Source: Nesterenkonia sp. LB17 (GTDB lineage: Bacteria; Actinomycetota; Actinomycetes; Actinomycetales; Micrococcaceae). Taken from it: a stretch of 64,000 nt of DNA. A model generated the notes under the pieces. The model was not told where the DNA came from, did not search any database, and saw nothing but the letters and a program-made list of their open reading frames with translations. The position numbers and the translations under genes were made by a program. Positions 15,834-25,281 of the stretch are shown here, piece after piece (position 1 is the first letter of the stretch; each line of letters starts with the position of its first letter). The stretch spans positions 97,075 through 161,074 of the forward strand of contig NZ_JAJOYX010000006.1 in the NCBI RefSeq assembly GCF_022565915.1, in the 5' to 3' direction.

Positions 15834-16283
15834 GTGAAACAGAACGTGATCTGGAAGACCTCCCCGAACTCCACCGTGGGTCGGGGCGGGACCGCCGTGG
15901 ACCGCATCGTCATCCACTACATCGTGGGAAACCTGGCTGCCTGTGACGCCACCTTCCTGAACCCCAACTCCCAGGTCAGTGCGCACTACGGGATCGGCGA
16001 GGGGCGCATCCACCAGTACGTCAGCGTGCACAACACCGCCTGGCACTCCGGGAACTGGGCCTTCAATCAGCGCAGCATCGGGATCGAGCACTCCGCGGAC
16101 CCCGAGCGCGCGCCCACCACGCAGACGCTGAACATGTCGATCCAACGCTGTGTGACGCTGTGCCGGCAGTTCAACCTGAATCCGCGCACCGCCATCGTCC
16201 CGCACGAGTCTGTGGTCCCCACCGCCTGCCCGGGCACCGTGGACTGGGAGTACATCCGGGACCGCACCGCCGCCCTGATCTGA
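15834..16283 (+). CDS. N-acetylmuramoyl-L-alanine amidase (Amidase_2)
   Basis: 149 aa, a single catalytic domain. Zinc-ligand positions of Amidase_2 are visible: RIVIHYIVG (first His, near residue 29), the VHNTAWHSGNWAFNQRSIGIEHS block, and PHESVVPTACPGTVDWEYI (last Cys/His-type ligand in TACPG). It cleaves the amide between muramic acid and the stem peptide. No signal peptide is visible, as in phage lysins; it may need a holin or be exported with the Tat protein just upstream. Start is GTG 15834. Confidence 0.88.
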   Translation: MKQNVIWKTSPNSTVGRGGTAVDRIVIHYIVGNLAACDATFLNPNSQVSAHYGIGEGRIHQYVSVHNTAWHSGNWAFNQRSIGIEHSADPERAPTTQTLNMSIQRCVTLCRQFNLNPRTAIVPHESVVPTACPGTVDWEYIRDRTAALI

Positions 16284-16297
16284 GCGGTGCGGGTGGG

Positions 16298-17533
16298 CTA
16301 CAGCCAGTCCTCCCCGGCGTTCACCGACTCCCGATTCAGCAAGGCCAGATTCGCTGACTCTCGAGCCGACGCATCCCGATTCAGAGCTCCCGGATCGGAC
16401 GCACCCTGGTCGAAGGGTCCCTCACTGACGGCGCCCGGATGGCTGACATTGTGGGTGGCGTGCAGCGCGGCGGCGATCACGTCGCGGGGGTCACCGGCGT
16501 GACGGAAGGCCTCCCTCTGGTGGTACGCACCGGTCCCGTTGCGCAGAATCTCGCTGATCAGCGCATCCACCTGGCGGTCCTCTCCGTACTCCGAGAGCAC
16601 CGGTGCGACGGTGTCGAGCAGGTGGGTCACCACTTCCCCGGCCGGAGCTGGCATCGCGGTGAAGGGATCCACCAGCAGAGACTCGATTCCGCAGCGACTG
16701 GCCCGCCAGGTCCACGCCCGCAGCACTGCGGTATCCACCGGCAGCGGGGGAACACCGGCGCGCCAATCTCGCGCAGCAGTCTCCACCAGGGCGCGAGTCA
16801 GGGTGGCGATCACGGCGGCGTGGCTGGCGAACAGGCAGACATCGGGGACCCGCACCTCCACCGTGGAATGACGTTCGCAGATTCGGGCGTCGAAATAGAT
16901 CATGCCGTCATCCAGCGGCACCCGGGAGCGCAGCAGGGATTCGCGCTGCCGGTCGTAGGCGTCGATGGACTCGAAGAGATCGGGTGGCCCGGTGTTCGGC
17001 CAGCGGCCCCAGGTCTGATAGCGGTAGCTATGGAATGCGGTGTCGCTGTCGTCCCAGAAAGGGGAGTTGCTGCTGAGCGCAAGCAGCGTGGGCAGCCAGA
17101 CCCGGATCCGGTCCAGCACCGCCACAGCCTCCGCCCGGGAGTGCACCTGCACATGGACGTGCATCCCACCGGTCAGTTGCTGCAGTGCCGTGATGCCCGC
17201 CCATCCAGCCATCTGCTGAAACCTCTGGTGCGGGACCAGGTGTGGAGTCACTGCCCCGGGAGCGGTGGCCAGGGCCACCACACGGCCTCCGACGTCGGCG
17301 GCACAGGAGTCCGCCCAGGCGCGGCCCGAGCGGATCGTCGCCAGCTGTTGACTCAACGTGGTCTGCGGCGGGTGGACCACCTCAAGCTGTTCCTGCTGCA
17401 GCTCTGAGGCCAGTTCATGCCCGGTCTCGGTCCGGACGCCGTGCCGCTCCGCGACCTGCCACCCCAGCGGCAGCAGCTCCAGCTCAGAGTCGTCCACCAG
17501 CAGCAGCTCTTCTTCAACGCCAAAGGTTCGCAC
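16298..17533 (-). CDS. Carboxylate-amine ligase, GCS2/YbdK family
   Basis: 411 aa. The N-terminus RTFGVEEELLLVD and the block GMHVHVQVHSRAEAVAVLDRIRVWLPTLLALSSNSPFW are hallmarks of the glutamate-cysteine ligase 2 family; the sites RTETGHELASELQQEQLEV and ERHSTVEVRVPDV also fit. Members make gamma-glutamyl or related amides with ATP; the actual substrate here is not known. I set the start at GTG 17531-17533 because AGGGA lies 7 bp upstream and the N-terminus then matches the family; a GTG at 17546 adds five residues. It converges with the amidase gene (14 bp apart). The last ~40 residues are poorly conserved. Confidence 0.85.
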   Translation of the reverse strand: MRTFGVEEELLLVDDSELELLPLGWQVAERHGVRTETGHELASELQQEQLEVVHPPQTTLSQQLATIRSGRAWADSCAADVGGRVVALATAPGAVTPHLVPHQRFQQMAGWAGITALQQLTGGMHVHVQVHSRAEAVAVLDRIRVWLPTLLALSSNSPFWDDSDTAFHSYRYQTWGRWPNTGPPDLFESIDAYDRQRESLLRSRVPLDDGMIYFDARICERHSTVEVRVPDVCLFASHAAVIATLTRALVETAARDWRAGVPPLPVDTAVLRAWTWRASRCGIESLLVDPFTAMPAPAGEVVTHLLDTVAPVLSEYGEDRQVDALISEILRNGTGAYHQREAFRHAGDPRDVIAAALHATHNVSHPGAVSEGPFDQGASDPGALNRDASARESANLALLNRESVNAGEDWL

Positions 17534-17803
17534 GGACAGGTCCCTCACCCTCGAGAGTCATTCGGGTACGGCGACGAGACCGGCGGACAGTCACACCCCC
17601 GTGCTGACCGCGCCGGTCTTCGCCCCCGCTGATGAGGCGAGCGTACCTGCGAACCTCAACTCGCAGAAGAGTCGAAAGTACTATGGGAAGGTGGTCCTCG
17701 CTAAGGCGCAGGTCAGACCCATTCAGCGGCAGAAACCTGCCACTTTTCATGCGTCAGTCTCGGCGTGCGCACCTTGCAGCATGCCCGCCAGAAGGGGCGA
17801 GGA

Positions 17804-18613
17804 TCATCCGGTGAAGGTATCCGGGTGACCGCCGCGGCGGCCGTCCTCGCCCTTGTCCAGCGTTGCGATGGCGGTCATGTCCTGATCGCTGAGCTCAAAG
17901 CTGTGGATGTCCATGTTCGTCGCGATCCGCTCTGCGGAATTGCTCTTCGGGATCGCGACGACGCCGCGCTGCAGGTGCCAGCGCAGCATCACCTGGGCCG
18001 CAGTCACCCCGAGCCGCTGCGCGATCTGGGTGAGCACCGGATCACCGAACTGATCCGTGCGGGCCAACGGGCTCCAGGCCTGCACCACGATTCCGCGCTC
18101 CTGGCAGAAGCGGCGGGCGTCGTCGTTGGGGAAGTAGGGGTGCATCTCGATCTGGTTCACCGCCGGGGCCACACCGGAGGCTTCGATGAGGCGCTCCAGC
18201 TGGGCGGGCTGGAAGTTCGAGACGCCGACGGCGCGGGCTCGGCCGTCCTCGGCGAGCTCTAACATGGCCTTCCATGTGTCCACATAGTCGATGTCCAGCA
18301 TCGGCATCGGCCAGTGCATGAGGAACAGGTCCACATAGTCGAAGCCCAGCGTCACCAGCGACTCCGTGAACGTCTCCCGGACGGCGGTGGGCGCGTGATT
18401 CCCGTTGTTCAGCTTCGTGGTGAGAAAGACCGCGGCTCGGTCGACCCCGGAGCGCCTGACCGCCTCGCCGACCTCCGCCTCATTGCCATACATCTGCGCC
18501 GTGTCCAACAGCCGGTAGCCGGCATGCAGGGCGGACATCATCGCTTCGGTGGTGGCCTTGCCGGTGCCGAAGCCGATCTCTGGCATCTGAGTTCCTGAGT
18601 TGAGCTCGATCAT
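17804..18613 (-). CDS. Aldo/keto reductase (2,5-diketo-gluconate reductase-like)
   Basis: 269 aa, the usual size for this subfamily. Catalytic residues of the aldo/keto reductase barrel are in place: Asp and Tyr in LLDTAQMYGNEAEVG, Lys in FLTTKLNN, His in LFLMHWPMP. The cofactor-binding end IPKSNSAERIATNMDIHSF indicates NADPH. Physiological substrate unknown. ATG at 18611-18613. Stand-alone gene, with a 270-bp gap to the ligase gene downstream. Confidence 0.93.
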   Translation of the reverse strand: MIELNSGTQMPEIGFGTGKATTEAMMSALHAGYRLLDTAQMYGNEAEVGEAVRRSGVDRAAVFLTTKLNNGNHAPTAVRETFTESLVTLGFDYVDLFLMHWPMPMLDIDYVDTWKAMLELAEDGRARAVGVSNFQPAQLERLIEASGVAPAVNQIEMHPYFPNDDARRFCQERGIVVQAWSPLARTDQFGDPVLTQIAQRLGVTAAQVMLRWHLQRGVVAIPKSNSAERIATNMDIHSFELSDQDMTAIATLDKGEDGRRGGHPDTFTG

Positions 18614-18938
18614 GCGGCGATCCTACGCTCTCAGCACGCTGCGGAGGTGGCGCTGGCCTGCACCGAGCCGGGTGAGATGAAGCCCAGAACCGCGGCGAAG
18701 CCGGTGAGCACTGCCAGCTGCCCGGGGTCGGATTCCGACTCTGGGACACCCGGCGCAGTGCGTGAACGACTTCTCCTGGAGAGTTCACGGTGCCCCGCTC
18801 AGCCGAGGCCGTCCCGGAGCGGCTGGTGGCATCGCTGAGGTCGGTCGTGGCCTCGCCCGCGCCCTCGAACTGGAGCTGAGCGTGACCGGCAGGGATCTGC
18901 AGCGGCGCGGAATAGAAACCGCTCACCGGGGGGTTGCC
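18614..18938. other. Intergenic region, no supported gene
   Basis: 325 bp between the divergent aldo/keto reductase and quinone oxidoreductase genes. It should hold both promoters. A reverse-strand frame ending near 18632 has a hydrophobic tail (LAVLTGFAAVLGFISPG) but no start codon; it may be a remnant or chance. Nothing else recognisable. Confidence 0.35.
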
Positions 18939-19865
18939 ATGACCATGCGTGCAATGAGCTATTCCAAATACGGCGACCCCCAGACCCTCGAACTGACCGA
19001 ACTCCCGCTGCCCAAGGTGGCGCCCGGAGCCGTCCTGATCAAGATCGAACGCGCCTCGGTGAACCCGGTGGACTGGAAGCTCATGTCCGGCGGGCTGGAT
19101 CAGCTCATCGACGTCGTCTTCCCGGTGATCCCCGGCTGGGACGTCTCCGGGGTCATCGAGACCACCGGCCCCGACGTGCCGGAGTTCACCGCCGGTGACC
19201 GCGTCGCCGCCTACGCCCGCAAGGACTTCACCCACGGGGGGACCTACGCCGAGTACGTCTCGGTGCCTGCCGCCTCCGTGGCACGGGTCCCCGACGGGGT
19301 GGACTTCGACTCCGCCGCCGGACTGCCGCTCGCCGGCCTCACCGCGCTGCGCTCGCTGGAGACCCTCGAGATCACCGCCGAGGACACGCTGCTGATCCAT
19401 GCCGCCTCCGGCGGGGTGGGCCACCTGGCCGCTCAGCTTGCAGTCGAGCGCGGGGCCACCGTGCTGGGCACCGCGTCGGAGCACAACCACGCGAAGCTGC
19501 GCGAACTCGGCGTGACACCGCTGACCTATGGCGAAGGCCTGGCCGACCGGGTCCGCGAAGCCGCGCCCCAGGGCGTCACCGCTGTGGCCGACTTCGTCGG
19601 GGAGGTCCTTGACGACACGCTGGCAGTGCTGGCCGACGGTGGCCGGCACATCTCCGTGGCCGACCCCTCCGTCGAGGAGCACGGCGGCCACTGGATCTGG
19701 GTCCGCCCTGATGGAGACCGGCTGCGCTCGCTGCTGGAGAAGGTCGCCGCAGACAACCTGCGCGTGGCCGTGGATCGCGTCTTCCCGCTGGCAGAATCCG
19801 CCGCGGCCATGGAGGCCAACCAGTCGGGATCCAACGGCAAGATCCTCATCGATACCACCCGTTGA
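18939..19865 (+). CDS. NADP-dependent quinone/zinc-free alcohol dehydrogenase (MDR family)
   Basis: 308 aa. GroES-like N-terminal domain (ASVNPVDWKLMSGG, PVIPGWDVSGVIE) and Rossmann domain with the ASGGVGHLAAQLAVERGATV nucleotide site mark the quinone-oxidoreductase branch of medium-chain dehydrogenases; zinc-binding cysteines are absent. Probable role: NADPH-dependent reduction of quinones or activated alkenes. ATG at 18939 chosen after a GGGGGG ribosome site; the frame is open further upstream without family similarity. Followed by a hairpin terminator at 19875. Confidence 0.9.
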   Translation: MTMRAMSYSKYGDPQTLELTELPLPKVAPGAVLIKIERASVNPVDWKLMSGGLDQLIDVVFPVIPGWDVSGVIETTGPDVPEFTAGDRVAAYARKDFTHGGTYAEYVSVPAASVARVPDGVDFDSAAGLPLAGLTALRSLETLEITAEDTLLIHAASGGVGHLAAQLAVERGATVLGTASEHNHAKLRELGVTPLTYGEGLADRVREAAPQGVTAVADFVGEVLDDTLAVLADGGRHISVADPSVEEHGGHWIWVRPDGDRLRSLLEKVAADNLRVAVDRVFPLAESAAAMEANQSGSNGKILIDTTR

Positions 19866-19874
19866 AGCGCCGAC

Positions 19875-19907
19875 GGTCGGCACCGCGCCTCACGCGTCGT
19901 GCCGACC
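19875..19907 (+). terminator. Hairpin terminator
   Basis: GGTCGGCAC and GTGCCGACC form perfect 9-bp arms around a 15-nt loop, 10 bp after the quinone oxidoreductase stop and well before katE. No T-run follows, as is usual in high-GC actinobacteria. Confidence 0.6.
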
Positions 19908-20017
19908 ACCAGCCAGCGGGTCTAGCCTGACCACGCGAGGTCTCATCCCAGGGGGAGAGGGCCAACCGGTTCTTCTGTGAGACCAGCTCTGGTCGAAAAC
20001 CACAGAGAAGAGTTGCG

Positions 20018-22234
20018 ATGAATGACATCCATATTCCAGGCGCGCCACAGGCCGAACCTCCCACGGAGGGCCAGCCGGTCGAGCCGCGCGAGCCGCTTCC
20101 GCCCAAGCAGGACCAGCGCGCGGCAGCACCGGTCAGCCCCACGGGCGCCGAAGTGCCGGGCAGTGACACGGGACGCGTGCAGCAGGGCAGGTACCTGACC
20201 ACCGCGCAGGGAGCCCGCGTCCGCGACACCGACCACTCATTGAAGGCCGGCAGCCGGGGACCGACTCTGTTGCAGGACCACCACCTGCGCGAGAAGATCA
20301 TGCACTTCGATCACGAGCGGATCCCGGAGCGCGTGGTCCACGCCCGCGGCGCCGCCGCGCACGGCGTCTTCGAGTCCTACGGCACCGCCGGTCACCTGAC
20401 CTCAGCGAAGTTTCTGACGGAGAAGGCCACGACCGAAGTGTTCACCCGCTTCTCCACCGTGCTGGGCAGCCGAGGCTCCGCTGACACGGTGCGTGACACC
20501 CGTGGCTTCTCCACGAAGTTCTACACCGACGAGGGCAACTATGACCTCGTGGGCAACAACATTCCGGTGTTCTTCATCCAGGACGGGATCAAGTTCCCGG
20601 ACATCATCCACGCCGGCAAGCCCCACCCGGACCGGGAGATCCCACAGGCGCAGAGCGCGCACGACACCTTCTGGGACTTCGTCTCGCTGCACACCGAGGC
20701 GCAGCACCACACCATCTGGAACATGTCCGACCGCGGCATTCCGCGCTCGCTGCGCATGATGGAAGGCTTCGGCGTCCACACCTTCCGGCTGATCAACGCC
20801 GCGGGCGAATCTTCGCTGGTGAAGTTCCACTGGAAGCCCAAGCTGGGCGTGCACTCCATCACCTGGGAGGAAGCGCTGATGACCAACGGTGTGGACCCGG
20901 ACTTCCACCGCCGGGACCTCGCCGACGCCATCGAGGCCGGCGCCTTCCCGGAATGGGAGCTCGGCGTGCAGGTCTTCCCCGACACCGAGGATCAGATGTT
21001 CGAAGGCATCGACCTGTTGGACCCCACCAAGTTCATCCCCGAGGAGCTCGCCGAGGTGCAGATGCTCGGCAAGATGACCCTGAACAAGAACCCGCAGAAC
21101 TACTTCGCGGAGACCGAACAGGTGGCCTTCCACCCGGGACACCTGGTCCCCGGCATCGAGGTCACCAATGACCCGCTGCTGCAGGCCCGGCTGTTCTCCT
21201 ACCTGGACACCCAGATCACCCGCCTGGGCGGCCCGAACTTCGCGCAGATTCCGATCAACCGGCCCCGCGCGGCGGTCAATGACATGCTCCGCGACGGCTT
21301 CCACCAGAGCGCCGACCACGCCGGAGTGGCCCCATACCACCCGAACTCCTTCGACGGCGGCAACCCATACCCGGTCAAGGACATCTCGGCCGAGTCCGGC
21401 GTGCCCAGCGCGCTGATCGACTTCCCGGAACCCGTGGCGGCCAGCGTGAAGGTGCGGGAGAACCCGCAGAGCTTCGATGACCACTACACCCAGGTCACGA
21501 TGTTCTACCGCAGCCTCACCCGCACCGAGCAGCTGCACGTGATCCAGGCGTACACCTTCGAGCTGGCCAAGTGCTACGAGCCTAGGATCAAGGAGCGCCA
21601 GCTGCAGCAGCTGACCCACATCGATGCGGACCTCGCCGCCGGAGTGGCCGAGGGCCTCGGCCTTCCGGTGCCCGAGCCGCTCCAGACTCCGGTCGAGCCA
21701 GAGGTGCTCAGCCCCACGCTGTCCCAGATCGGCGGCACCTGGCCGATCGAAGGTCGGCTGGTCGGCGTGGTGGTCGATGAGTCCAGCGACATCGACGCGA
21801 TCCAGAAGATCCGCAGGGCCATCGATGCCCAGGACATGGTCCCGCTGGTGGTCGCCCCCACCGGTGCGCCGCTGTCCGACGGCACCCCGGCCCAGCGGAC
21901 CTACCTCACCGCACGGTCCATCGAGTTCGATGCGATCGTCTTCCTCACCGCGACCGCCGCCGGCGCCGCCGGCGCCGCCGGGGCCAGCCCGGACACCGAC
22001 CACAAGCTCGGTGACCCCACCGGTGACCCGCAGGTCGATCCGCGGCTGACGCTGATGGCCGCCGAGGCCTATCGCCACGGCAAGGCAGTGGTGTTCCCCG
22101 CGGGCACCCCGTTGCTGGCCGCCAGCGGCGTCTCCCCCACGGCGCCCGGCGTCCTGGTGGGCACACCCGAGAAGCTCACGGGCGAGCTCTTCACGCTCAT
22201 GGGCGCCCACCGCGCCTGGGAGCGCTTCGCCTGA
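20018..22234 (+). CDS. katE: Large-subunit (clade 2) catalase
   Basis: 738 aa, the length of HPII-type catalases. An N-terminal extension (about 70 residues, Pro/Glu-rich) precedes the catalase core: active-site His in [14 protein letters not shown], Asn in [21 protein letters not shown], and the heme-ligand region [24 protein letters not shown] with the proximal Tyr. The C-terminal ~150 residues form the flavodoxin-like/DJ-1 domain found only in large catalases ([12 protein letters not shown]...). A short Ala/Gly repeat (residues about 648-656) is in that domain. Decomposes hydrogen peroxide in the cytoplasm; here it stands alone next to the betaine demethylation genes, whose oxidases produce hydrogen peroxide. 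Confidence 0.96.
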   Translation: MNDIHIPGAPQAEPPTEGQPVEPREPLPPKQDQRAAAPVSPTGAEVPGSDTGRVQQGRYLTTAQGARVRDTDHSLKAGSRGPTLLQDHHLREKIMHFDHERIPERVVHARGAAAHGVFESYGTAGHLTSAKFLTEKATTEVFTRFSTVLGSRGSADTVRDTRGFSTKFYTDEGNYDLVGNNIPVFFIQDGIKFPDIIHAGKPHPDREIPQAQSAHDTFWDFVSLHTEAQHHTIWNMSDRGIPRSLRMMEGFGVHTFRLINAAGESSLVKFHWKPKLGVHSITWEEALMTNGVDPDFHRRDLADAIEAGAFPEWELGVQVFPDTEDQMFEGIDLLDPTKFIPEELAEVQMLGKMTLNKNPQNYFAETEQVAFHPGHLVPGIEVTNDPLLQARLFSYLDTQITRLGGPNFAQIPINRPRAAVNDMLRDGFHQSADHAGVAPYHPNSFDGGNPYPVKDISAESGVPSALIDFPEPVAASVKVRENPQSFDDHYTQVTMFYRSLTRTEQLHVIQAYTFELAKCYEPRIKERQLQQLTHIDADLAAGVAEGLGLPVPEPLQTPVEPEVLSPTLSQIGGTWPIEGRLVGVVVDESSDIDAIQKIRRAIDAQDMVPLVVAPTGAPLSDGTPAQRTYLTARSIEFDAIVFLTATAAGAAGAAGASPDTDHKLGDPTGDPQVDPRLTLMAAEAYRHGKAVVFPAGTPLLAASGVSPTAPGVLVGTPEKLTGELFTLMGAHRAWERFA

Positions 22235-22241
22235 TCCCAGC

Positions 22242-22257
22242 GGGACCAGCTGGTCCC
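22242..22257. terminator. Perfect 16-bp palindrome between convergent genes
   Basis: GGGACCAGCTGGTCCC lies 7 bp after the katE stop and before the converging Rieske oxygenase stop at 22317. It could fold as a small hairpin, or be part of a bidirectional terminator. Weak as a terminator because a palindrome without a loop cannot use all its pairs. Confidence 0.4.
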
Positions 22258-22316
22258 AGCTGGTCGTCCTCAGCGACGGCTGCGCTGCATCAGCCTTTCG
22301 GCCCCTCCGTGAGACG

Positions 22317-23483
22317 TCACCGACCTCTCGCGAAGGGGCCGATCTGTTGTGCCCACCACTGGTGGAACTCCGCGATGTGGTGCTCGCTGGGGACCAGCGC
22401 CCCGCCGTCGTCGTAGGCCTTCGAGGACATCGACGGCTGGGTCTGCTCGCAGGCCTCGAAGTCCTGGAGGTTGACCCGGTGGAAGAGCTCCACCGACCGG
22501 GAGACGTCCAGCTGCTTCTCCACGACCTCGGGCAGGAACAGCCAGTCGCATTCCACGATGGTCTTCGCCGCTGACACCGGGTACATCCGGTGGAAGATCA
22601 CGTGATCGGGCACGGTGTTGATGAACACCTGCGGGCGCACGGTGATCGCATAGTACTTGCGGTCCTGCGCTTCTGCGATGGCCGGCAGCGCCGCGACGCC
22701 GGCGGAGCCGTCCACGGTGAAGCCCTCGACCTGCGCGCCGAAGGAGGCGCCGTGGATCTCGTCCTGCGCCTGGGAGGCCCAGCCCTGCGCGAACTCCGGG
22801 ATGACCTCGGTGAGCTCGGGGTGGATGGTGGCGCAGTGGTAGCACTCCATGAAGTTCTCGATGATCAGCTTCCAGTTCGCCGCGACCTCGTAGCGCCGGG
22901 TCTGCCCGACCCGAAGCTTCTCGATGCCGTAGTTCTCCAAGCTCTGGACCTCTCCGAAGCGCGTGGAGACCTCCGTCATCACGGTCTCCTCGAACGACGG
23001 CGGGGCTGAGCTCCCCGCCGCAGGGCTCACACAGAGCCAGATGTAGCCCAGCCATTCGCGCACGTGGACGGTCTTGAGCCCATGTTCTCCGCGATCGACA
23101 TCGGGCATCGAGGTCAGGTTCGGGGCGGCGACGAGTTCGCCCTCCAGGGCATAGGTCCAGGCGTGATAGCCGCACTGCAGGGTCTTGGACCTGCCCTCCG
23201 CGGTGGTGCAGACCCGCATGCCGCGGTGTCGGCAGACGTTCAGATACGCCTTGATCCCGGCCTTGCGGGTGCGCACCACGATGATCTCCTCCCGGCCCAC
23301 CGTGACCGTGCGCCACTGTCCGGGGCTTGCCAGGCTGTCTGCGCGGAGCACGGCGTTCCACATCTTCTCGAAGATCTCGGCCTGCTCACGAATGAAGATC
23401 TCCGGGTCGGTATAGGCGACCCCGGCGGGGGTCGGTTTCAACGAGGTGCCGGTCAGCGGGGTGTCGAGCTGGTCGATGATCAT
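22317..23483 (-). CDS. gbcA: Rieske-type ring-hydroxylating/betaine monooxygenase alpha subunit (GbcA-like)
   Basis: 388 aa. Rieske 2Fe-2S site CRH...CGYH (C84, H86, C104, H107) and a mononuclear iron site in ENFMECYHCATIHPEL (H216, H221). Such two-domain oxygenases demethylate quaternary amines: the choice of glycine betaine is based on the neighbours, which continue the pathway through dimethylglycine and sarcosine. Stachydrine or carnitine oxygenases are close relatives and cannot be excluded. Start is ATG 23481-23483 with GAAGGA upstream. It is the last gene of the operon Rieske ferredoxin, ferredoxin reductase, oxygenase (from 25094 down), which supplies its own electrons. Confidence 0.85.
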   Translation of the reverse strand: MIIDQLDTPLTGTSLKPTPAGVAYTDPEIFIREQAEIFEKMWNAVLRADSLASPGQWRTVTVGREEIIVVRTRKAGIKAYLNVCRHRGMRVCTTAEGRSKTLQCGYHAWTYALEGELVAAPNLTSMPDVDRGEHGLKTVHVREWLGYIWLCVSPAAGSSAPPSFEETVMTEVSTRFGEVQSLENYGIEKLRVGQTRRYEVAANWKLIIENFMECYHCATIHPELTEVIPEFAQGWASQAQDEIHGASFGAQVEGFTVDGSAGVAALPAIAEAQDRKYYAITVRPQVFINTVPDHVIFHRMYPVSAAKTIVECDWLFLPEVVEKQLDVSRSVELFHRVNLQDFEACEQTQPSMSSKAYDDGGALVPSEHHIAEFHQWWAQQIGPFARGR

Positions 23484-23568
23484 CGGTTCGTCCTTCGTGA
23501 GGGGCTCAGCAGGTCGGGGGTCCACCAGGTCAGGAGGGCCCAGCGGATTCAAGAAGATGCGGGAAGGC

Positions 23569-24750
23569 TCAGGCAGCCAGGACGGCCGGGCGGATGCGGC
23601 GGGACTTGCGCCAGCGCACCACCTCGCGCAGCCGGTTCATGCCCAGGATCCCGATCTCGGTGCCTCCGCGCAGGTAGCTCACCAGCAGGTCGTTTCCTTC
23701 GATGCTTCCAGCCAGCACCTGGACCTCGTCGGCGAGCGCGAGCATGCCGGCGGCCTGGATGGTCACGTGATGCTGGTCTGACCAGAGGTAGGGCTCCTGC
23801 ATGGGGGAGGGGGACCCGCCGAGCAGCGCGGCGGCCAGCGCCTGAGCCTGATCCACGGTCTCCTGCCAGTGCCCCACTGGACGCAGCCCGGTGCGCTGGG
23901 CCGACCACAGTGCGCAGTCTCCTGCGGTCCAGACCCCCGGGATCCCGGTGAATCCGGTGTCGTCGGCGAGCACCGCCTGAGTGCCGGGATCCAGGGCGAG
24001 GGCGCTGCGACTCAGCCACTCGGTGGCTGGACTCGCGCCGATCGCGCTGATCACGACGTCGGCCGGGATCCCTCGGCCGTCACTGAGCGTGACCACCTGA
24101 TCCGCCTGCGGATCACCGGGTGCCCGAGTCACGCCCAGCGCGCGGGCAGCGCCGGTGAAGCGCACGCCGTGCTGCTCATGCAGACTGTGCAGCGCGCGCG
24201 CCACCGGCCGACCCAGTCGGCGCAGCCCGGGCAGATCCTCACCGGCGATGACCGTCACGCTGCCGGCCCCGCGGGTGGTGCACGTCGCGGCGGTCTCCAG
24301 CGCCAGGAAGCCTCCTCCGATCACCGCAACCCGGGCGCCGGCCAGTGGAGCTGCGCGCAGTGCGGCGGCGTCCTCCACGCTGCGGATCGCATGACCGCCC
24401 AGGCGCCGCGCCTCGGCGCCGGTGGCGATCACCACCGCGTCGCCGAGGTAGAAGGTGCCCGAGGCGGTCTGCACCCCCAGCGGCTCCGTGGAGAGCGCGG
24501 TCACCGCATCGGATCTGACCCAGCGCGCATCCAGCGGATCGGAGGGGTCATCGAGGTAGAGATCGCACAGATCCGTGGTTCCGCACAGAAAGGCCTTGCT
24601 CAGTGCCGGGCGGTCATAGGCCGGATGGGCCTCCGCGCCGAGGATCGTGATCGGACCGGCGTGACCCTGGGCGCGCACCTGGCGCGCCGTGTGATAGCCG
24701 GCGAGGCCGGCGCCGATGATGAGCAGGTGACCTTCTTCAGCGAGACTCAT
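23569..24750 (-). CDS. FAD-dependent ferredoxin reductase
   Basis: 393 aa. Two dinucleotide-binding motifs (LLIIGAGLAGYHTARQVRAQG and VAVIGGGFLALETAATC) and the WTAGDCALW FAD motif place it with rhodocoxin/putidaredoxin-type reductases. It should take electrons from NAD(P)H and pass them to the Rieske ferredoxin encoded upstream, for the oxygenase encoded downstream. Its ATG overlaps the ferredoxin stop (ATGA at 24747-24750). Most characterised GbcA systems use a flavodoxin/ferredoxin-type GbcB instead; the three-component arrangement here resembles aromatic dioxygenase systems. Confidence 0.9.
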   Translation of the reverse strand: MSLAEEGHLLIIGAGLAGYHTARQVRAQGHAGPITILGAEAHPAYDRPALSKAFLCGTTDLCDLYLDDPSDPLDARWVRSDAVTALSTEPLGVQTASGTFYLGDAVVIATGAEARRLGGHAIRSVEDAAALRAAPLAGARVAVIGGGFLALETAATCTTRGAGSVTVIAGEDLPGLRRLGRPVARALHSLHEQHGVRFTGAARALGVTRAPGDPQADQVVTLSDGRGIPADVVISAIGASPATEWLSRSALALDPGTQAVLADDTGFTGIPGVWTAGDCALWSAQRTGLRPVGHWQETVDQAQALAAALLGGSPSPMQEPYLWSDQHHVTIQAAGMLALADEVQVLAGSIEGNDLLVSYLRGGTEIGILGMNRLREVVRWRKSRRIRPAVLAA

Positions 24751-25094
24751 GCGACCTCCACCCCCGGAGGCAGCTTCGGCGCCGCCGTGGAGAGCTCCAC
24801 CAGGACCTCCCCGTCACGGACGGTGACCTGATGGGCCCGCACTCCACGCTTGGCGGGCGGCTGGTCCACCTCTCCGGTGGTCAGCGAGAAGGTGCTCTCA
24901 TGCAGCGGGCACTCCACGCGGCAGTCCTCCACCCAGCCCGCCGCCAGCGAGGCGTCCTGATGGGTGCAGGTGTCATCCAGGGCGTGGACGGTGCCCTCCT
25001 CGGTGAGGAACACGGCGATCGGTGGACTCACGCTGGTGACTCGCAGGCCTTCGCCGGGAACCAGGTCATCGATGGAACAGGCTCGGAAACTCAA
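24747..25094 (-). CDS. Rieske [2Fe-2S] ferredoxin
   Basis: 115 aa, a single Rieske domain. Cluster ligands: CTH in LDDTCTHQDASLAAG and CPLH in VECPLHESTF. It carries electrons from the reductase to the oxygenase. Start is TTG at 25092-25094 with a GGTGAAGG ribosome site; no better start is in frame. First gene of the demethylation operon, whose promoter region holds an IclR-type inverted repeat at 25121-25139. Confidence 0.93.
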   Translation of the reverse strand: MSFRACSIDDLVPGEGLRVTSVSPPIAVFLTEEGTVHALDDTCTHQDASLAAGWVEDCRVECPLHESTFSLTTGEVDQPPAKRGVRAHQVTVRDGEVLVELSTAAPKLPPGVEVA

Positions 25095-25120
25095 TTGCCT
25101 TCACCGCCACTCAAGGATAC

Positions 25121-25139
25121 TGTTGCATATAGTGCAACA
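25121..25139. promoter_or_regulatory. Inverted repeat TGTTGC-N7-GCAACA, candidate IclR operator (copy 1)
   Basis: The arms TGTTGC (25121-25126) and GCAACA (25134-25139) flank a 7-bp AT-rich centre, in the 187-bp region between the divergent Rieske ferredoxin and iclR genes. The same arms and the same 7-bp spacing recur at 26157-26175 before the dimethylglycine oxidase gene. The IclR protein encoded between them is the obvious candidate binder. Confidence 0.7.
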
Positions 25140-25281
25140 ACGTTCGTGATGCACAACAAAAGTATGCAAGGTCGCCCCGAGGGTGCGTCAAGGGTTTGGC
25201 CGAAATTGAAGACGAATTCATCGGAGCGAAACGAAGTCCGAACAACACGACATCAGGCCGACAGGAGTCAGGGGTGCTCAC

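Noticed and set aside
18614..18838. Short frames in both directions, one with a hydrophobic tail
   Set aside because: No start codon with a ribosome site; treated as intergenic.
21955..21992. GCC-rich microrepeat resembling a repeat element
   Set aside because: It encodes an Ala/Gly linker inside the C-terminal domain of the catalase.
20402..22210. A 602-codon open frame on the minus strand
   Set aside because: It is antisense to the catalase gene, lacks any family similarity and is a shadow of its codon bias.
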